Positions 1-8,040 of a DNA stretch of 28,566 bases are shown here, piece by piece. Source of the stretch: Burkholderiales bacterium (GTDB taxonomy: Bacteria; Pseudomonadota; Gammaproteobacteria; Burkholderiales; Burkholderiaceae_C); NCBI GenBank assembly GCA_947448105.1, contig CANFNE010000006.1:1-28566 (forward strand), in the 5' to 3' direction. The notes under the pieces are model-generated. The model saw only the letters and a list, made by a program, of their open reading frames with translations. It did no database searches and was not told the origin of the DNA. The position numbers and the translations under genes were made by a program. Each line of letters starts with the position of its first letter. Position 1 is the first letter of the stretch.

Positions 1-375
1 TGCGGGGGTAATCACGCTGTCACCATAAAACAGCGCCGCACCAAATACACCGATGAGCAGCAATGCGGTACGGCGCGGGCGTGAACTGCCCGCTGCCTTA
101 GCGGCCAAGGCAGTGAGCGCCATGATGCCGCCCTCGCCCCGGTTGTCCGCACGCAGGATCAGCAAGACATATTTCAAGGTGACGATCACCATCAGACCCC
201 AAAAAATGACCGACACCGCACCCACCAGATGGGCCGCGTCCAACGGTATGCCGTTGGCGGGGCTAAAAATTTCTTTCATGGTGTACAGCGGGCTCGTGCC
301 AATGTCGCCGTACACCACCCCCAATGCGCCTAAGGCCATGGCAGCCAGGCTCTCTCGATGAACGGTCTTAACCAT
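1..375 (-). CDS. kup: Kup potassium uptake protein, N-terminal part (runs off window)
   Basis: Reading the minus strand from an ATG at 375 gives 125 open codons up to the window edge, so the 3' part of the gene lies outside. The N-terminus carries the Kup/HAK/KT hallmark LGALGVVYGDIGTSPLY (about residues 16-32), then two hydrophobic segments around residues 50-75 and 103-120. Kup is an inner-membrane K+/H+ symporter of roughly 600-700 residues that imports potassium constitutively. There is no good Shine-Dalgarno within 10 bases of the chosen ATG. A GGAGG lies 23 bases upstream (399-403), and the frame stays open back to a GTG at 405, so the start is not certain. The gene follows the kdpE/kdpD-like pair on the same strand after a 92-base gap, which suggests that the two-component system may control this transporter. 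Family assignment is secure. Confidence 0.93.
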   Translation of the reverse strand, partial: MVKTVHRESLAAMALGALGVVYGDIGTSPLYTMKEIFSPANGIPLDAAHLVGAVSVIFWGLMVIVTLKYVLLILRADNRGEGGIMALTALAAKAAGSSRPRRTALLLIGVFGAALFYGDSVITPA

Positions 376-467
376 ACGTACCCAATGAAGTGAAATAGCC
401 TCCACTGTGGCCGGAGCTGTATCAGGAACGCATAAGTGTGTGGACCCAGGGCCCGAACCGCCGTAGC

Positions 468-1154
468 CTAGGTCACGGCCAGGCGATAGCCCACGCCTGT
501 TTCGGTCAGCAAATGCCGAGGCTGCGCTGGGTCTCGTTCGATTTTTGCCCTCAACTGACCCATGTACAGGCGCAGGTAATGCGTGTGCTCGGTGAACTCG
601 GCCCCCCACACATCGGAAAGCAGTTGGCGGTGCGTGACCACGCGCCCGGCGCTGCGTACCAAGCGCGCCAAGAGCTTGAACTCGGTAGGCGTGAGGCGCA
701 CCAGTTCACCGTGCAGTCGTATGGTGCGCAAGCCCAGATCGATGTGCAAGCCCTCAAGCGTGTGCTCGGTGACTGCCGCAGCCAGGCGCGTGCCCCGGTG
801 GCGCAGCGCCACCCGTATGCGCGCGAGCAACTCGCCCACGCTAAAGGGCTTGACCAGGTAATCGTCGGCCCCGGCATCAAGCAGCATGATCTTTTGGGCC
901 TCCTGGTGCCGCGCGGAAATGACCAGGATAGGCAACGCGTGCTGCTTGCGAATGTGCACAACCAGTTCCAGACCGTCGCCATCTGGCAGACCCAGGTCCA
1001 AGAGCACCACGTCTGTCAAACGGTGTTGCAGCAAGGCGCGTGCTTCGCTGAGCGACACCGCCGTTTGCACCACAAAGCCCTCCACAGAAAGCGAAGCCTG
1101 CACCATAGCCCGGATTTCGCGGTCGTCCTCCACTAACAGCAGATGCAGGCTCAT
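468..1154 (-). CDS. kdpE: KdpE-type response regulator (OmpR/PhoB family)
   Basis: This is a 228-residue two-domain response regulator. The receiver domain (about residues 1-120) has the acidic pair E9/D10, the phosphoacceptor D53 in LLDLGLPDGDG, S80 and the conserved K102 in YLVKPF. The C-terminal half is an OmpR/PhoB winged-helix DNA-binding domain (LTPTEFKLLARL, YLRLYMGQLRAKIE). The LGLPDGDG signature and the partner kinase point to KdpE. The start is the ATG at 1154, which overlaps the kinase stop codon as ATGA, a sign of translational coupling; a longer open frame to 1274 lies inside the kinase gene and is rejected. In enteric bacteria KdpE activates kdpFABC when potassium is limiting. 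Here the nearest potassium gene is kup, so target choice is inferred. Confidence 0.92.
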   Translation of the reverse strand: MSLHLLLVEDDREIRAMVQASLSVEGFVVQTAVSLSEARALLQHRLTDVVLLDLGLPDGDGLELVVHIRKQHALPILVISARHQEAQKIMLLDAGADDYLVKPFSVGELLARIRVALRHRGTRLAAAVTEHTLEGLHIDLGLRTIRLHGELVRLTPTEFKLLARLVRSAGRVVTHRQLLSDVWGAEFTEHTHYLRLYMGQLRAKIERDPAQPRHLLTETGVGYRLAVT

Positions 1155-2662
1155 GCCTCCTCCGAGATCGGCTGCATCGGGCTCAGCGGCAAAGAAAAGC
1201 GGAAATGGTTTCCGCCCCCCGGGCGCGCGATCCATTGCAGGTCCGCGCCATGGGCCGTAGCAATCGCCAGGCACAAGGCCAGGCCTAGCCCACTGCCATG
1301 TGGACCGCCCTTGTCACCGCGCGCATAGGGCTTGAACAATTGCGCCCGGACTTCAGGGGCAATTTCTGCCCCGCGGTCTTTGACGCTCAGGTGCACCGCA
1401 CCCGCTGCGGTGCTGACCGCCACCGTTATAGGGCCGTCGCTGTACTTCAAGGCGTTGTCCAGCAAGTTGTCGAGCAACTGCGCTAGCAGAACGGGGTCAG
1501 CCTCCACCAAGGGCAGGCCCTGGGGAACTTTGGCCGTGATGCGATGCAGCACGTGGCGCGGGCGCATGCGGCCCAGTACCGCTCCCACCACCTCCTCCAT
1601 AGACTCCCAGCTGCGGCGCAGGGGCTGGGCGGTGTTGGTCAGTTGCAATAGCTGCAAGGTGTTTTCGGTCAAGGCACTCAGGTAACGCGCCTCCCGAATG
1701 ATGCTGTCCTGCAAGGCCTTTTGCTCGGTCACGCCCAGTTTGTCGCCTTGGCTTTGCAAGGCGGAGGCAGCGCCCAAAACTGCCGCCAAAGGCGTGCGCA
1801 GGTCGTGCGAGATGGCCGCTAAAAACGTACTCTGCACTTGCTGGTGCTGTGCCTGCGACTGGGCTGCCTGCATGTCTGCAGCCAACTTCAGGCGCCACAG
1901 CGCCTGTGCCAGCAGCCCGCAAAGCGCCACGGCGTGTTCGCGCCCGGCTTGGTCTGCCGCCGATATATTCTGAATGCACGCGGCACCTTGCATCTGTGTG
2001 GCGGAGCCTAAAGGGATGTACCACGCATTGAGTCCCGGCCAACGCCCGGTGCCCGGCCCCAAGGTGGCGGCCTCCCGCATGCAAGTCCGCATTCCATCGC
2101 GCAAGGCCGCGGGAGCTTCCCCGGAAAGAGCGTCGGGGAACACGAGCGTCCCGTCGTCGGATCGCAGTGCAAGTGCGATAGGACCATCGAACGCCTGGGC
2201 CAGCGCAGCCTGCCCCAGTTCGAGCATGGCCTGCGGGCTGATGGCCTCTGCCAAGCCGCTGGAAAGCAGTTGCATTTGGCGGGCGCGGGCTGCACTGAGA
2301 TGGGCGGCTGCTGTTTTTTGCCGCAGGTTCGCAGCCAGGCGGCTAACCACCAAAGCCACCACGAGCAGGGTCACCAGCGCTATCAGGTTCTGCTGGCTAT
2401 CGACCTCAAACGTCCATCGCGGAGGCACAAAAAAGAAATTGAAGGCCGTCACGGCGCCCAAGGCACAGACCACCGAAGCCAATGGCCCCAGGGTGTAGGA
2501 CGCGATGACGACCGCCAAGACATAGAGCATGGCCTGGCTGGCCAGCGAAACGTGGGGCTCCCACACAAAGCCAAAGCCCGTGGCCGCAGTCAGGAGTGCA
2601 GCCACGAGTGCCCAGGCCCGCCAGGCAAACCGGTTTTTTTGGGGGGTATCCTGCCGCTTCAT
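1151..2662 (-). CDS. kdpD: Half-length KdpD-type sensor histidine kinase
   Basis: This inner-membrane histidine kinase has about 503 residues. From the N-terminus it shows closely spaced transmembrane helices of the DUF4118 type seen in KdpD (roughly residues 10-110, including FNFFFVPPRWTF), a GAF-like region (about 135-255), a HisKA helix with the phosphorylated His in AISHDLRTPLAAVLG (about H286), and an ATPase domain with an N box (LLDNLLDNALKYS) and a G box (GSGLGLALCLA). Canonical KdpD is about 890 residues and begins with a cytosolic KdpD domain plus a universal-stress domain. Both are absent here, and the region upstream does not encode them. The ATG at 2662 was chosen over an in-frame GTG at 2680 because neither has a clear Shine-Dalgarno. 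It is coupled to kdpE by an ATGA overlap. Confidence 0.88.
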   Translation of the reverse strand: MKRQDTPQKNRFAWRAWALVAALLTAATGFGFVWEPHVSLASQAMLYVLAVVIASYTLGPLASVVCALGAVTAFNFFFVPPRWTFEVDSQQNLIALVTLLVVALVVSRLAANLRQKTAAAHLSAARARQMQLLSSGLAEAISPQAMLELGQAALAQAFDGPIALALRSDDGTLVFPDALSGEAPAALRDGMRTCMREAATLGPGTGRWPGLNAWYIPLGSATQMQGAACIQNISAADQAGREHAVALCGLLAQALWRLKLAADMQAAQSQAQHQQVQSTFLAAISHDLRTPLAAVLGAASALQSQGDKLGVTEQKALQDSIIREARYLSALTENTLQLLQLTNTAQPLRRSWESMEEVVGAVLGRMRPRHVLHRITAKVPQGLPLVEADPVLLAQLLDNLLDNALKYSDGPITVAVSTAAGAVHLSVKDRGAEIAPEVRAQLFKPYARGDKGGPHGSGLGLALCLAIATAHGADLQWIARPGGGNHFRFSLPLSPMQPISEEA

Positions 2663-2704
2663 CGTGCCCCAGCGTATCACCCGCGGGATAAGGATGTCGT
2701 AAGT

Positions 2705-2726
2705 AGCGGCCGCGCCAACGGCCGCT
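2705..2726. other. GC-rich hairpin between nucleosidase and kdpD-like genes
   Basis: A perfect 8-base inverted repeat (AGCGGCCG / CGGCCGCT) with a 6-base loop lies directly downstream of the nucleosidase stop and just before the kinase start on the minus strand. No T tract follows on the minus strand, so a strong intrinsic terminator is not supported. It may attenuate read-through or stabilise an RNA end. Confidence 0.4.
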
Positions 2727-2734
2727 TATGAGGC

Positions 2735-3313
2735 CTATGCGCGTACCGATTCGCGCAAAAACCAGTCCACAAACAGTGCTTCACCGCGGCGCACATTGGC
2801 CTGCCAATCATTGCCCGAATCAGCATTGGCGTCATCCGACACAAACTTGAAAGCGCGCCAAGCCACGTTTTGCCGCGCGCAGACGCTGGCCACCGCATAC
2901 AGCTCCATGTCCACCAGCTGCACGCCCCGGGTGCCAAACCAGGGGTCAGGCGCGGTGACAAAGCTGTCGCCCGTGCCGCAGACCACGCCCTCTCGCCCGG
3001 AGTGCAGCGTGTGGCCACCCTCCTGAAACGGTGTGGCGCCGCGCGGCGCCAAGGGTTCGGCGTTCAAGTCGCGCTGCAATACGCTGGCCACCTCCACCAA
3101 GCCCGGCGGGCACGGTGCCACCCGACCGGCGGAACCGAAATTAATCACCAATTGCGGCGCATGTGCGCGCAGCGCTTGGGCCGTGGCATAGGCGGCATTG
3201 ACCTTGCCCACGCCGGTGTAGCACACGGTGGCGTGGGCGCCGAGCAAGGCGGCGTCCAGCTCCTGGGGCAAGGCGACCAAAACCAAAACCGCACCGGGGG
3301 GAAATTGCTGCAT
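2735..3313 (-). CDS. Nucleoside phosphorylase / MTA-SAH nucleosidase-like protein
   Basis: The 192-residue product belongs to the PNP/UDP phosphorylase-1 fold. Visible motifs are E18 in ALPQELD, GVGKVNAA (34-41), a GSAG loop (60-63), CGTGDSFV (112-119), the purine/ribose-binding VDMELYA (134-140, with the Glu that usually contacts ribose) and KFVSDDAN (156-163), which supplies the Asp expected to protonate the purine base. Such enzymes cleave the N-glycosidic bond of methylthioadenosine, S-adenosylhomocysteine or other purine nucleosides. The protein is shorter than typical MtnN (about 230 residues), so its substrate cannot be fixed from sequence. It is divergent from the acyl-CoA dehydrogenase. 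A link to the purine genes downstream is plausible but inferred. Confidence 0.8.
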   Translation of the reverse strand: MQQFPPGAVLVLVALPQELDAALLGAHATVCYTGVGKVNAAYATAQALRAHAPQLVINFGSAGRVAPCPPGLVEVASVLQRDLNAEPLAPRGATPFQEGGHTLHSGREGVVCGTGDSFVTAPDPWFGTRGVQLVDMELYAVASVCARQNVAWRAFKFVSDDANADSGNDWQANVRRGEALFVDWFLRESVRA

Positions 3314-3363
3314 AGTGTTGACGGCTCAATAAAAAGAAAGGACGAAAAGAAAAACCACTGCCC

Positions 3364-3385
3364 ATGCGTTGCGCATGCGTCGCGC
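3364..3385. repeat. Two adjacent 11-bp near-identical units
   Basis: ATGCGTTGCGC is followed immediately by ATGCGTCGCGC, differing at one base, and then by a decaying third unit beginning ACGCGTC. It sits in the divergent intergenic region between the nucleosidase and acyl-CoA dehydrogenase genes. No function can be assigned; it may be a simple slippage repeat or clustered binding sites. Confidence 0.45.
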
Positions 3386-3410
3386 ACGCGTCTCTTGCAA
3401 AGCGCTGGCT

Positions 3411-3424
3411 TTGACGCAAGTCAA
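3411..3424. promoter_or_regulatory. FNR/ANR-like operator palindrome
   Basis: TTGACGCAAGTCAA is a perfect palindrome (TTGAC-N4-GTCAA) that closely resembles the Crp/Fnr-family consensus TTGAT-N4-ATCAA. It ends 35 bases before the acyl-CoA dehydrogenase ATG at 3460 and lies about 98 bases from the nucleosidase start on the other strand. By position it could act on the dehydrogenase promoter in response to oxygen or nitrogen oxides. The regulator is not encoded in this window. Confidence 0.5.
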
Positions 3425-3459
3425 GCGCATGGTAAACGCCCGCACCCCACAATGGCCGC

Positions 3460-4770
3460 ATGGACTTTTCACCTTCTGCCGAAGGTCGGCGCCTGCGGGC
3501 CAAGGCCGACGCTTTTTTTGACCGCTACCTGCTTCCCCACAATCCGGCCTGGCACCACAGCGTGACCCAGGGCGTGTACCCGCCACCGTTTCTGGAAGAC
3601 CTCAAGGCCTTGGCGCAAGACGAAGGCTTGTGGAACCTGTTCCTGCCCCGGCTGCTCCCCCATGAACCCGGCACCCGCTTGCGCAATCTGGACTACGCGC
3701 CGATTGCCGAACTGCTAGGGCGCCTGCCCTGGGCGTCCGAAGTGTTGAACTGCAGCGCACCCGACACCGGCAATATGGAGTTGCTGCACCGCTTTGCCAG
3801 CCCGGCGCAACGCAGCCAGTGGTTGGCGCCCTTGCTGGCGGGAACCATGCGCTCGGCCTTTGCCATGTCTGAGCCGGACGTGGCCTCGTCCGACCCCACC
3901 AATCTGCAAACCGAGGTGGCGACGCAGGGCGACGAACTGCTGCTCAACGGCCGCAAATGGTTTATTACCGGCGCGGCGCACCCGCAGTGCAAGCTGCTGA
4001 TCGTGATGTGCCGCCACGCCAGCGGCGACACCCCAAGCGCGACGGACGCCAACACTGCGCATGCGCAACACCACCGCCACAGCCTGGTGCTGGTGCCCAC
4101 CAACACACCCGGCGTGGAAGTGGTGCGCAACATTCCCGTGCTCAACCACCTGGCGCCCGAGGGCCACTGCGAGATCCGTCTGCGCCAGGTACGACTGCCG
4201 CGCGACCAGGTGCTGGGCGCTTGGGGCGAAGGCTTTGCCATGGCGCAAGCCCGGCTCGGTCCAGGACGGGTGCACCACTGCATGCGCACCATCGGCCAGT
4301 GCGAACTCGCGCTGCAGCTGGCCTGCGAGCGGGTGCTAGAGCGCCAGGCCTTTGGCCGGCGCCTGTCCGACTTTGCCAATGTGCAAGACTGGATTGCCGA
4401 TTCGCGCATCGAGATCACGCAGGCGCGCCTCTTGGTACTGCAACTGGCCTGGCGCCTGGACTGCGAGCCCGACGCGCTAGAACAAATCAAATCGGACACC
4501 GCCGCAGTAAAAGTGGTAGCCGCGCGCCTGCAAAGCCGGGTGGTGGAGCGCGCTATCCAGATTTTTGGCGCCATGGGCCTGTCACCCGACACGCCGCTGG
4601 CTGATTTTTGGTCCTGGGGCCGCGCCATGCACCTGATGGACGGGCCCGACGAAGTGCATTTGCGCACCGTAGCCCGCCAAGAACTCAAAGCTGCCCAAGC
4701 CCGCGCGGGTGAGGGTGCGCGCTACTTCACCACACCGGAACAACGGCAGACGCCGCCACGCATTCGATAA
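3460..4770 (+). CDS. Acyl-CoA dehydrogenase (ACAD10/11-like)
   Basis: This 436-residue flavoprotein spans the complete acyl-CoA dehydrogenase fold. The middle domain carries the FAD/substrate signature AMSEPDVASSDPTNL (about residues 135-149) and the WFITGAAHPQC strand. The C-terminal helical domain shows ERQAFGRRLSDFANVQDWIA, FGAMGLSPDTPLADFW and the end motif GPDEVHLRTVARQEL. The pattern FAMAQARLGPGRVHHCMRTIG fits the ACAD10/11-type branch rather than short-chain butyryl-CoA enzymes. It would transfer two electrons from an acyl-CoA to electron-transfer flavoprotein. It stands alone between two divergently or convergently oriented units, has no obvious Shine-Dalgarno, and is preceded by an FNR-like palindrome and closed by a hairpin terminator. 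Chain-length preference is unknown. Confidence 0.93.
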   Translation: MDFSPSAEGRRLRAKADAFFDRYLLPHNPAWHHSVTQGVYPPPFLEDLKALAQDEGLWNLFLPRLLPHEPGTRLRNLDYAPIAELLGRLPWASEVLNCSAPDTGNMELLHRFASPAQRSQWLAPLLAGTMRSAFAMSEPDVASSDPTNLQTEVATQGDELLLNGRKWFITGAAHPQCKLLIVMCRHASGDTPSATDANTAHAQHHRHSLVLVPTNTPGVEVVRNIPVLNHLAPEGHCEIRLRQVRLPRDQVLGAWGEGFAMAQARLGPGRVHHCMRTIGQCELALQLACERVLERQAFGRRLSDFANVQDWIADSRIEITQARLLVLQLAWRLDCEPDALEQIKSDTAAVKVVAARLQSRVVERAIQIFGAMGLSPDTPLADFWSWGRAMHLMDGPDEVHLRTVARQELKAAQARAGEGARYFTTPEQRQTPPRIR

Positions 4771-4790
4771 ATTGCACGGCTGCCAGACGA

Positions 4791-4818
4791 AAAAAGGCCG
4801 CTCAAAAGCGGCCTTTTT
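4791..4818. terminator. Bidirectional intrinsic terminator
   Basis: A perfect 12-base stem (AAAAAGGCCGCT / AGCGGCCTTTTT) with a CAAA loop has an A run on one side and a T run on the other. It therefore works as an intrinsic terminator for both converging genes: the acyl-CoA dehydrogenase (+) and the BMP receptor (-). Confidence 0.92.
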
Positions 4819-4836
4819 GCTTGCAGGTGAAACGAA

Positions 4837-5985
4837 TTACTTCGCGCCTGGCACCTTGCCTTCCACGCCCTTGACGTAGAAGTTCACGCCGCTCAAGAAC
4901 TTGTCGTCAGCGACTTCGTCTTTCTTGAGCAGGGTTTTGCCAGTGTTGTCCAAGAGCGGGCCTTTCCAGATGGCAAAGCTGCCGTCTTTCAGACCGGCTT
5001 TGACTTCGTCGACCTTGGCTTTGGTCTCAGCGGGCACGTCTTCGGCAATCGACACCAGGTCAATCGCGCCTTCTTTCACGCCCCACCACACGCCGCCGGT
5101 GGTCCAGGTGCCTTCCAGGGCGTCCTTGGTGGCCTTGATGTAGTACGGCGTCCAGTTGATGATGCTCGATGCCAGATGGGCTTTGGGGCCGTAAGCCGTC
5201 ATGTCCGAATCCCAACCAAAGGCACGCTTGCCCTTATCCTGGGCGGTTTTCAGCACAGCGGGGGAGTCGGTGTTTTGGAACAAAACGTCCGCGCCGCCGT
5301 TGATCAGGCTGGTGGCTGCTTCGGTTTCTTTGGGTGGGTTAAACCATTCATTGACCCACACCACTTTGGTCTTGATCTTGGGGTTGCTGGTTTGGGCGCC
5401 CAAGGTGAAGCTGTTGATGTTGCGGATCACTTCAGGAATTGGCACCGAAGCCACCACGCCGAGCGTGCCGGTCTTGCTCATCTTGCCCGCGATCACGCCG
5501 GCCATGTACGCGCCTTCGTAGGTGCGGCTGTCGTAAGTGCGCATGTTTTCCGCCGATTTGTAACCGGTGGCATGCTCAAACTTGACGTCCTTGAAATCGG
5601 GGGCCACTTTGAGCATGGTTTCCATGTAACCAAAGGTGGTACCGAAAATCAGCTTGTTGCCTTGGGTGGCCATGTCGCGGATGACGCGCTCGGCGTCTGC
5701 GGACTCGGGCACGTTTTCCACAAAAGAGGTCTGGATCTTGTCGCCAAACTCTTTTTCCAGTGCCTTGCGGGCGTTGTCGTGGGCAAAAGTCCAACCGCCG
5801 TCGCCGACAGGGCCGACGTAGGCAAAAGCGATCTTCAAGGGCTCGGGCTTCGCCGGGGCGGCGGCAGACGCTGCGGGCGCAGGCGCAGGCGCTTCTTCTT
5901 TTTTGCCACAGCCCACCAAGGCGGCAGCCGCCACGGCGGTCAGCGCTGCGAGTTTGAGCAGCGAACGTTTTTGCACATCTGTCAT
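4837..5985 (-). CDS. BMP-family ABC importer substrate-binding lipoprotein
   Basis: This 382-residue receptor starts at ATG 5985, which has an AAAGGA Shine-Dalgarno at suitable spacing; the frame extends to 6018, but that start lacks support. A signal peptide with twin Lys/Arg and the lipobox LVGC gives lipid-modified C26, followed by a charged, Ala/Pro-rich linker to about residue 48. The remainder is the periplasmic-binding fold of the BMP/Med family (AFAYVGPVGDGGWTFAHDNARK, FGTTFGYMET, GGADVLFQNTDSP, FGWDSDM). BMP-family receptors such as PnrA and the B. subtilis Bmp/Nup systems bind purine nucleosides. Location beside xdhAB supports purine nucleosides or nucleobases as ligand. It is the last gene of the four-gene transporter operon, 39 bases after the second permease, and ends at the shared terminator. 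Confidence 0.93.
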   Translation of the reverse strand: MTDVQKRSLLKLAALTAVAAAALVGCGKKEEAPAPAPAASAAAPAKPEPLKIAFAYVGPVGDGGWTFAHDNARKALEKEFGDKIQTSFVENVPESADAERVIRDMATQGNKLIFGTTFGYMETMLKVAPDFKDVKFEHATGYKSAENMRTYDSRTYEGAYMAGVIAGKMSKTGTLGVVASVPIPEVIRNINSFTLGAQTSNPKIKTKVVWVNEWFNPPKETEAATSLINGGADVLFQNTDSPAVLKTAQDKGKRAFGWDSDMTAYGPKAHLASSIINWTPYYIKATKDALEGTWTTGGVWWGVKEGAIDLVSIAEDVPAETKAKVDEVKAGLKDGSFAIWKGPLLDNTGKTLLKKDEVADDKFLSGVNFYVKGVEGKVPGAK

Positions 5986-6024
5986 TTCATTTCCTTTGTT
6001 AAAGAGAGAGGTCAGCAATAAAAA

Positions 6025-6945
6025 TCAGGATCCAGGGTAAAACGGTTTTCCGATGGAAGCGGGCATATTAATCCGAATCCAGGCCGGATTTCGCGAAATC
6101 AGGGCCAAAACCACGATGGTGGCCACATAGGGCAGCATGCTCAGCACCTGGCTGGGAACGTCCACACCAATGCCTTGCAAGTGAAATTGCAGCATGGTCA
6201 CACCACCAAACAAATAAGCGCCCAGCAGCACGCGCGCGGGCCGCCAGGTGGCAAAGGTGGTGAGCGCCAGCGCAATCCAACCCTTGCCCGCCACCATGCC
6301 TTCCACCCACAGCGGCGTGTAAATGATGGAGATGTAGGCGCCCGCCAGCCCGCACAGCGCGCCACCGGCCACCACGGCGCCAAAACGAATCCAGCGCACC
6401 GGATAGCCCAGCGCATGCGCCGACTCGGGCCGCTCGCCCACGCTGCGCAGCACCAGCCCAGCGCGGGTGCGGTACAGCCACCACACCAAGGCGGCGGCAA
6501 ACAGCACGGTCAAGTACACCAGCGGGTGGTGTTTGAACAGCGCCGAGCCCAAAAACGGAATGTCCGCCAGGCCCGCAATCGCAAAGCTCGGGCGCTCAGG
6601 CATTTTTTCCTGCACGTAGCTCACCCCGGCAAAGGCCGAGAAGCCCGCGCCAAACAGGCTCAGCGCCAGGCCGGTCGCGTATTGGTTGGTGTTGAGCCAG
6701 ATAACGAGTGCGCCAAACACCGCCGCCATCACCGCGCCAGCCAGCATGCCTGCGGCAAAACCCAGCGTGTCGCTGCCGGTATGCACCACGGCCGCAAAAC
6801 CGGCTATGGCCGCGCACAGCATCATGCCCTCGGCGCCCAGGTTGACGATGCCCGCTTTTTCGTTGATCAAAAGGCCCAAGGAGGCAATCGCCAGCACGGT
6901 GCCCGCGTTCAGGGTGGCGGCAATCAAAAGCGCATAGGGTTCCAT
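6025..6945 (-). CDS. ABC importer permease 2 (BPD_transp_2 type)
   Basis: The 306-residue polytopic protein has about eight to ten hydrophobic helices. Its early segment NEKAGIVNLGAEGMMLCAAIAG (about residues 28-49, broken by G and E residues) is the hallmark of the NupQ/YufQ-like permease of BMP-type importers. The cytoplasmic loop GLVLRSVGERPESAHALGYPV (roughly residues 167-188) is the EAA-like ATPase contact. It starts three bases after the stop of the first permease, consistent with one transcript. Together with its partner it forms the inner-membrane channel for purine nucleosides or bases, a substrate inferred from the xdhAB context. Confidence 0.92.
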   Translation of the reverse strand: MEPYALLIAATLNAGTVLAIASLGLLINEKAGIVNLGAEGMMLCAAIAGFAAVVHTGSDTLGFAAGMLAGAVMAAVFGALVIWLNTNQYATGLALSLFGAGFSAFAGVSYVQEKMPERPSFAIAGLADIPFLGSALFKHHPLVYLTVLFAAALVWWLYRTRAGLVLRSVGERPESAHALGYPVRWIRFGAVVAGGALCGLAGAYISIIYTPLWVEGMVAGKGWIALALTTFATWRPARVLLGAYLFGGVTMLQFHLQGIGVDVPSQVLSMLPYVATIVVLALISRNPAWIRINMPASIGKPFYPGS

Positions 6946-6948
6946 GGT

Positions 6949-8040
6949 CTAGGACGCTCCTTGAACGTGGGCCACGGCGCGCGCTTGGCGCACCAGACGG
7001 TAATTGACCAGGGTGTCGCAGGCCAGCAAGGTAAAGAGGAGCAAGCCTTGGAACACCCCGGTGAGCGATTTGGGCAAGCCCAGGCGCGACTGCGCGAGTT
7101 CACCCCCGATGTAGAACATGCTCATCAACAGACTGGAAAACACCAGCCCCACCGGGTGCAAGCGCCCCACATAGGCCACGATGATGGCGGCAAAGCCATA
7201 GCCCGCAGGCACATAGGGCGTGAGCTGGCCGATCGGCCCGGCCACTTCCAGCGCCCCGGCCAAACCAGCCAAACCGCCCGAGACCAGCAGCGCCGTCCAC
7301 AGCGCCTGGCGCGATGAAAAGCCCGCATAGCGCGCCGCTGCCGGGGCCAAACCGCCCACCTGCTGCGCAAACCCGGCCCGGGTGCGGAACAAAAACACCC
7401 ACACCGCGCCCACACCGGCCAGCGCAAACAGCACGCCAATGCTCATGCGCGAACCAGCAAACAGCTTGGGGATGCGGGTGGCGGCTTCAAAGTTCTGGGT
7501 TTGCGGAAAGTTGTAGCCATTGGGGTCTTTCCAGGGGCCGTAGACCAAATAGCCCAGCACCTGCACCGCCACATACACCATCATGAGGCTGACCAAAATT
7601 TCGTTGGCATTAAAGCGGTCGCGCAGCAGCGCGGTAATACCCGCCCACAGCATGCCGCCCAGCACACCGGCCAAAATCACGGGCACCACAATCCAGCCGC
7701 CCGTGGTTTTGTCCGCCATAAGCGCCACACCGCTGGCCGCCACCGCGCCCAAGATGTACTGGCCTTCGGCGCCGATGTTCCACACATTGGAGCGAAACGA
7801 CACCGCCAGCCCCAGCGCAATCAGCAAGAGCGGCGTGGCCTTGACCACCAGCTCGCCCAGGGCGTAGCCGCTTTTGATGGGTTCCCAAAAAAAGATTTGC
7901 AGCCCCCGCACCGGGTCTTTGCCCAAGAGCTTGAAAAGCACCAGGCCAATGAGCACGGTAAGTACCAGCGCCAACAGGGGCGAGGCAAAGGTCCACAGCT
8001 TGGATGGCTGGGGCCGGACCTGGAGTTTGAAACCCGTCAT
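6949..8040 (-). CDS. ABC importer permease 1 (BPD_transp_2 type)
   Basis: The product is a 363-residue polytopic membrane protein of the NupP/YufP-like type. Near residues 80-95 it contains SFRSNVWNIGAEGQYILGA, the conserved loop paired with the NEKAGIVNLGAEG loop of the other permease. A later cytoplasmic loop (FRTRAGFAQQVGGLAPAAARYAG) resembles the ATPase-contact region. The ATG at 8040 was chosen because it overlaps the ATPase stop codon as ATGA; the frame could be extended to 8067 inside the ATPase gene. It forms a heterodimeric channel with the next permease. Confidence 0.92.
   Translation of the reverse strand: MTGFKLQVRPQPSKLWTFASPLLALVLTVLIGLVLFKLLGKDPVRGLQIFFWEPIKSGYALGELVVKATPLLLIALGLAVSFRSNVWNIGAEGQYILGAVAASGVALMADKTTGGWIVVPVILAGVLGGMLWAGITALLRDRFNANEILVSLMMVYVAVQVLGYLVYGPWKDPNGYNFPQTQNFEAATRIPKLFAGSRMSIGVLFALAGVGAVWVFLFRTRAGFAQQVGGLAPAAARYAGFSSRQALWTALLVSGGLAGLAGALEVAGPIGQLTPYVPAGYGFAAIIVAYVGRLHPVGLVFSSLLMSMFYIGGELAQSRLGLPKSLTGVFQGLLLFTLLACDTLVNYRLVRQARAVAHVQGAS

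Noticed and set aside
5176..6021. Long plus-strand open frame opposite the BMP receptor
   Set aside because: Low-complexity, His/Arg/Gly-rich translation with no family pattern; it mirrors a strongly supported gene in a GC-rich genome.
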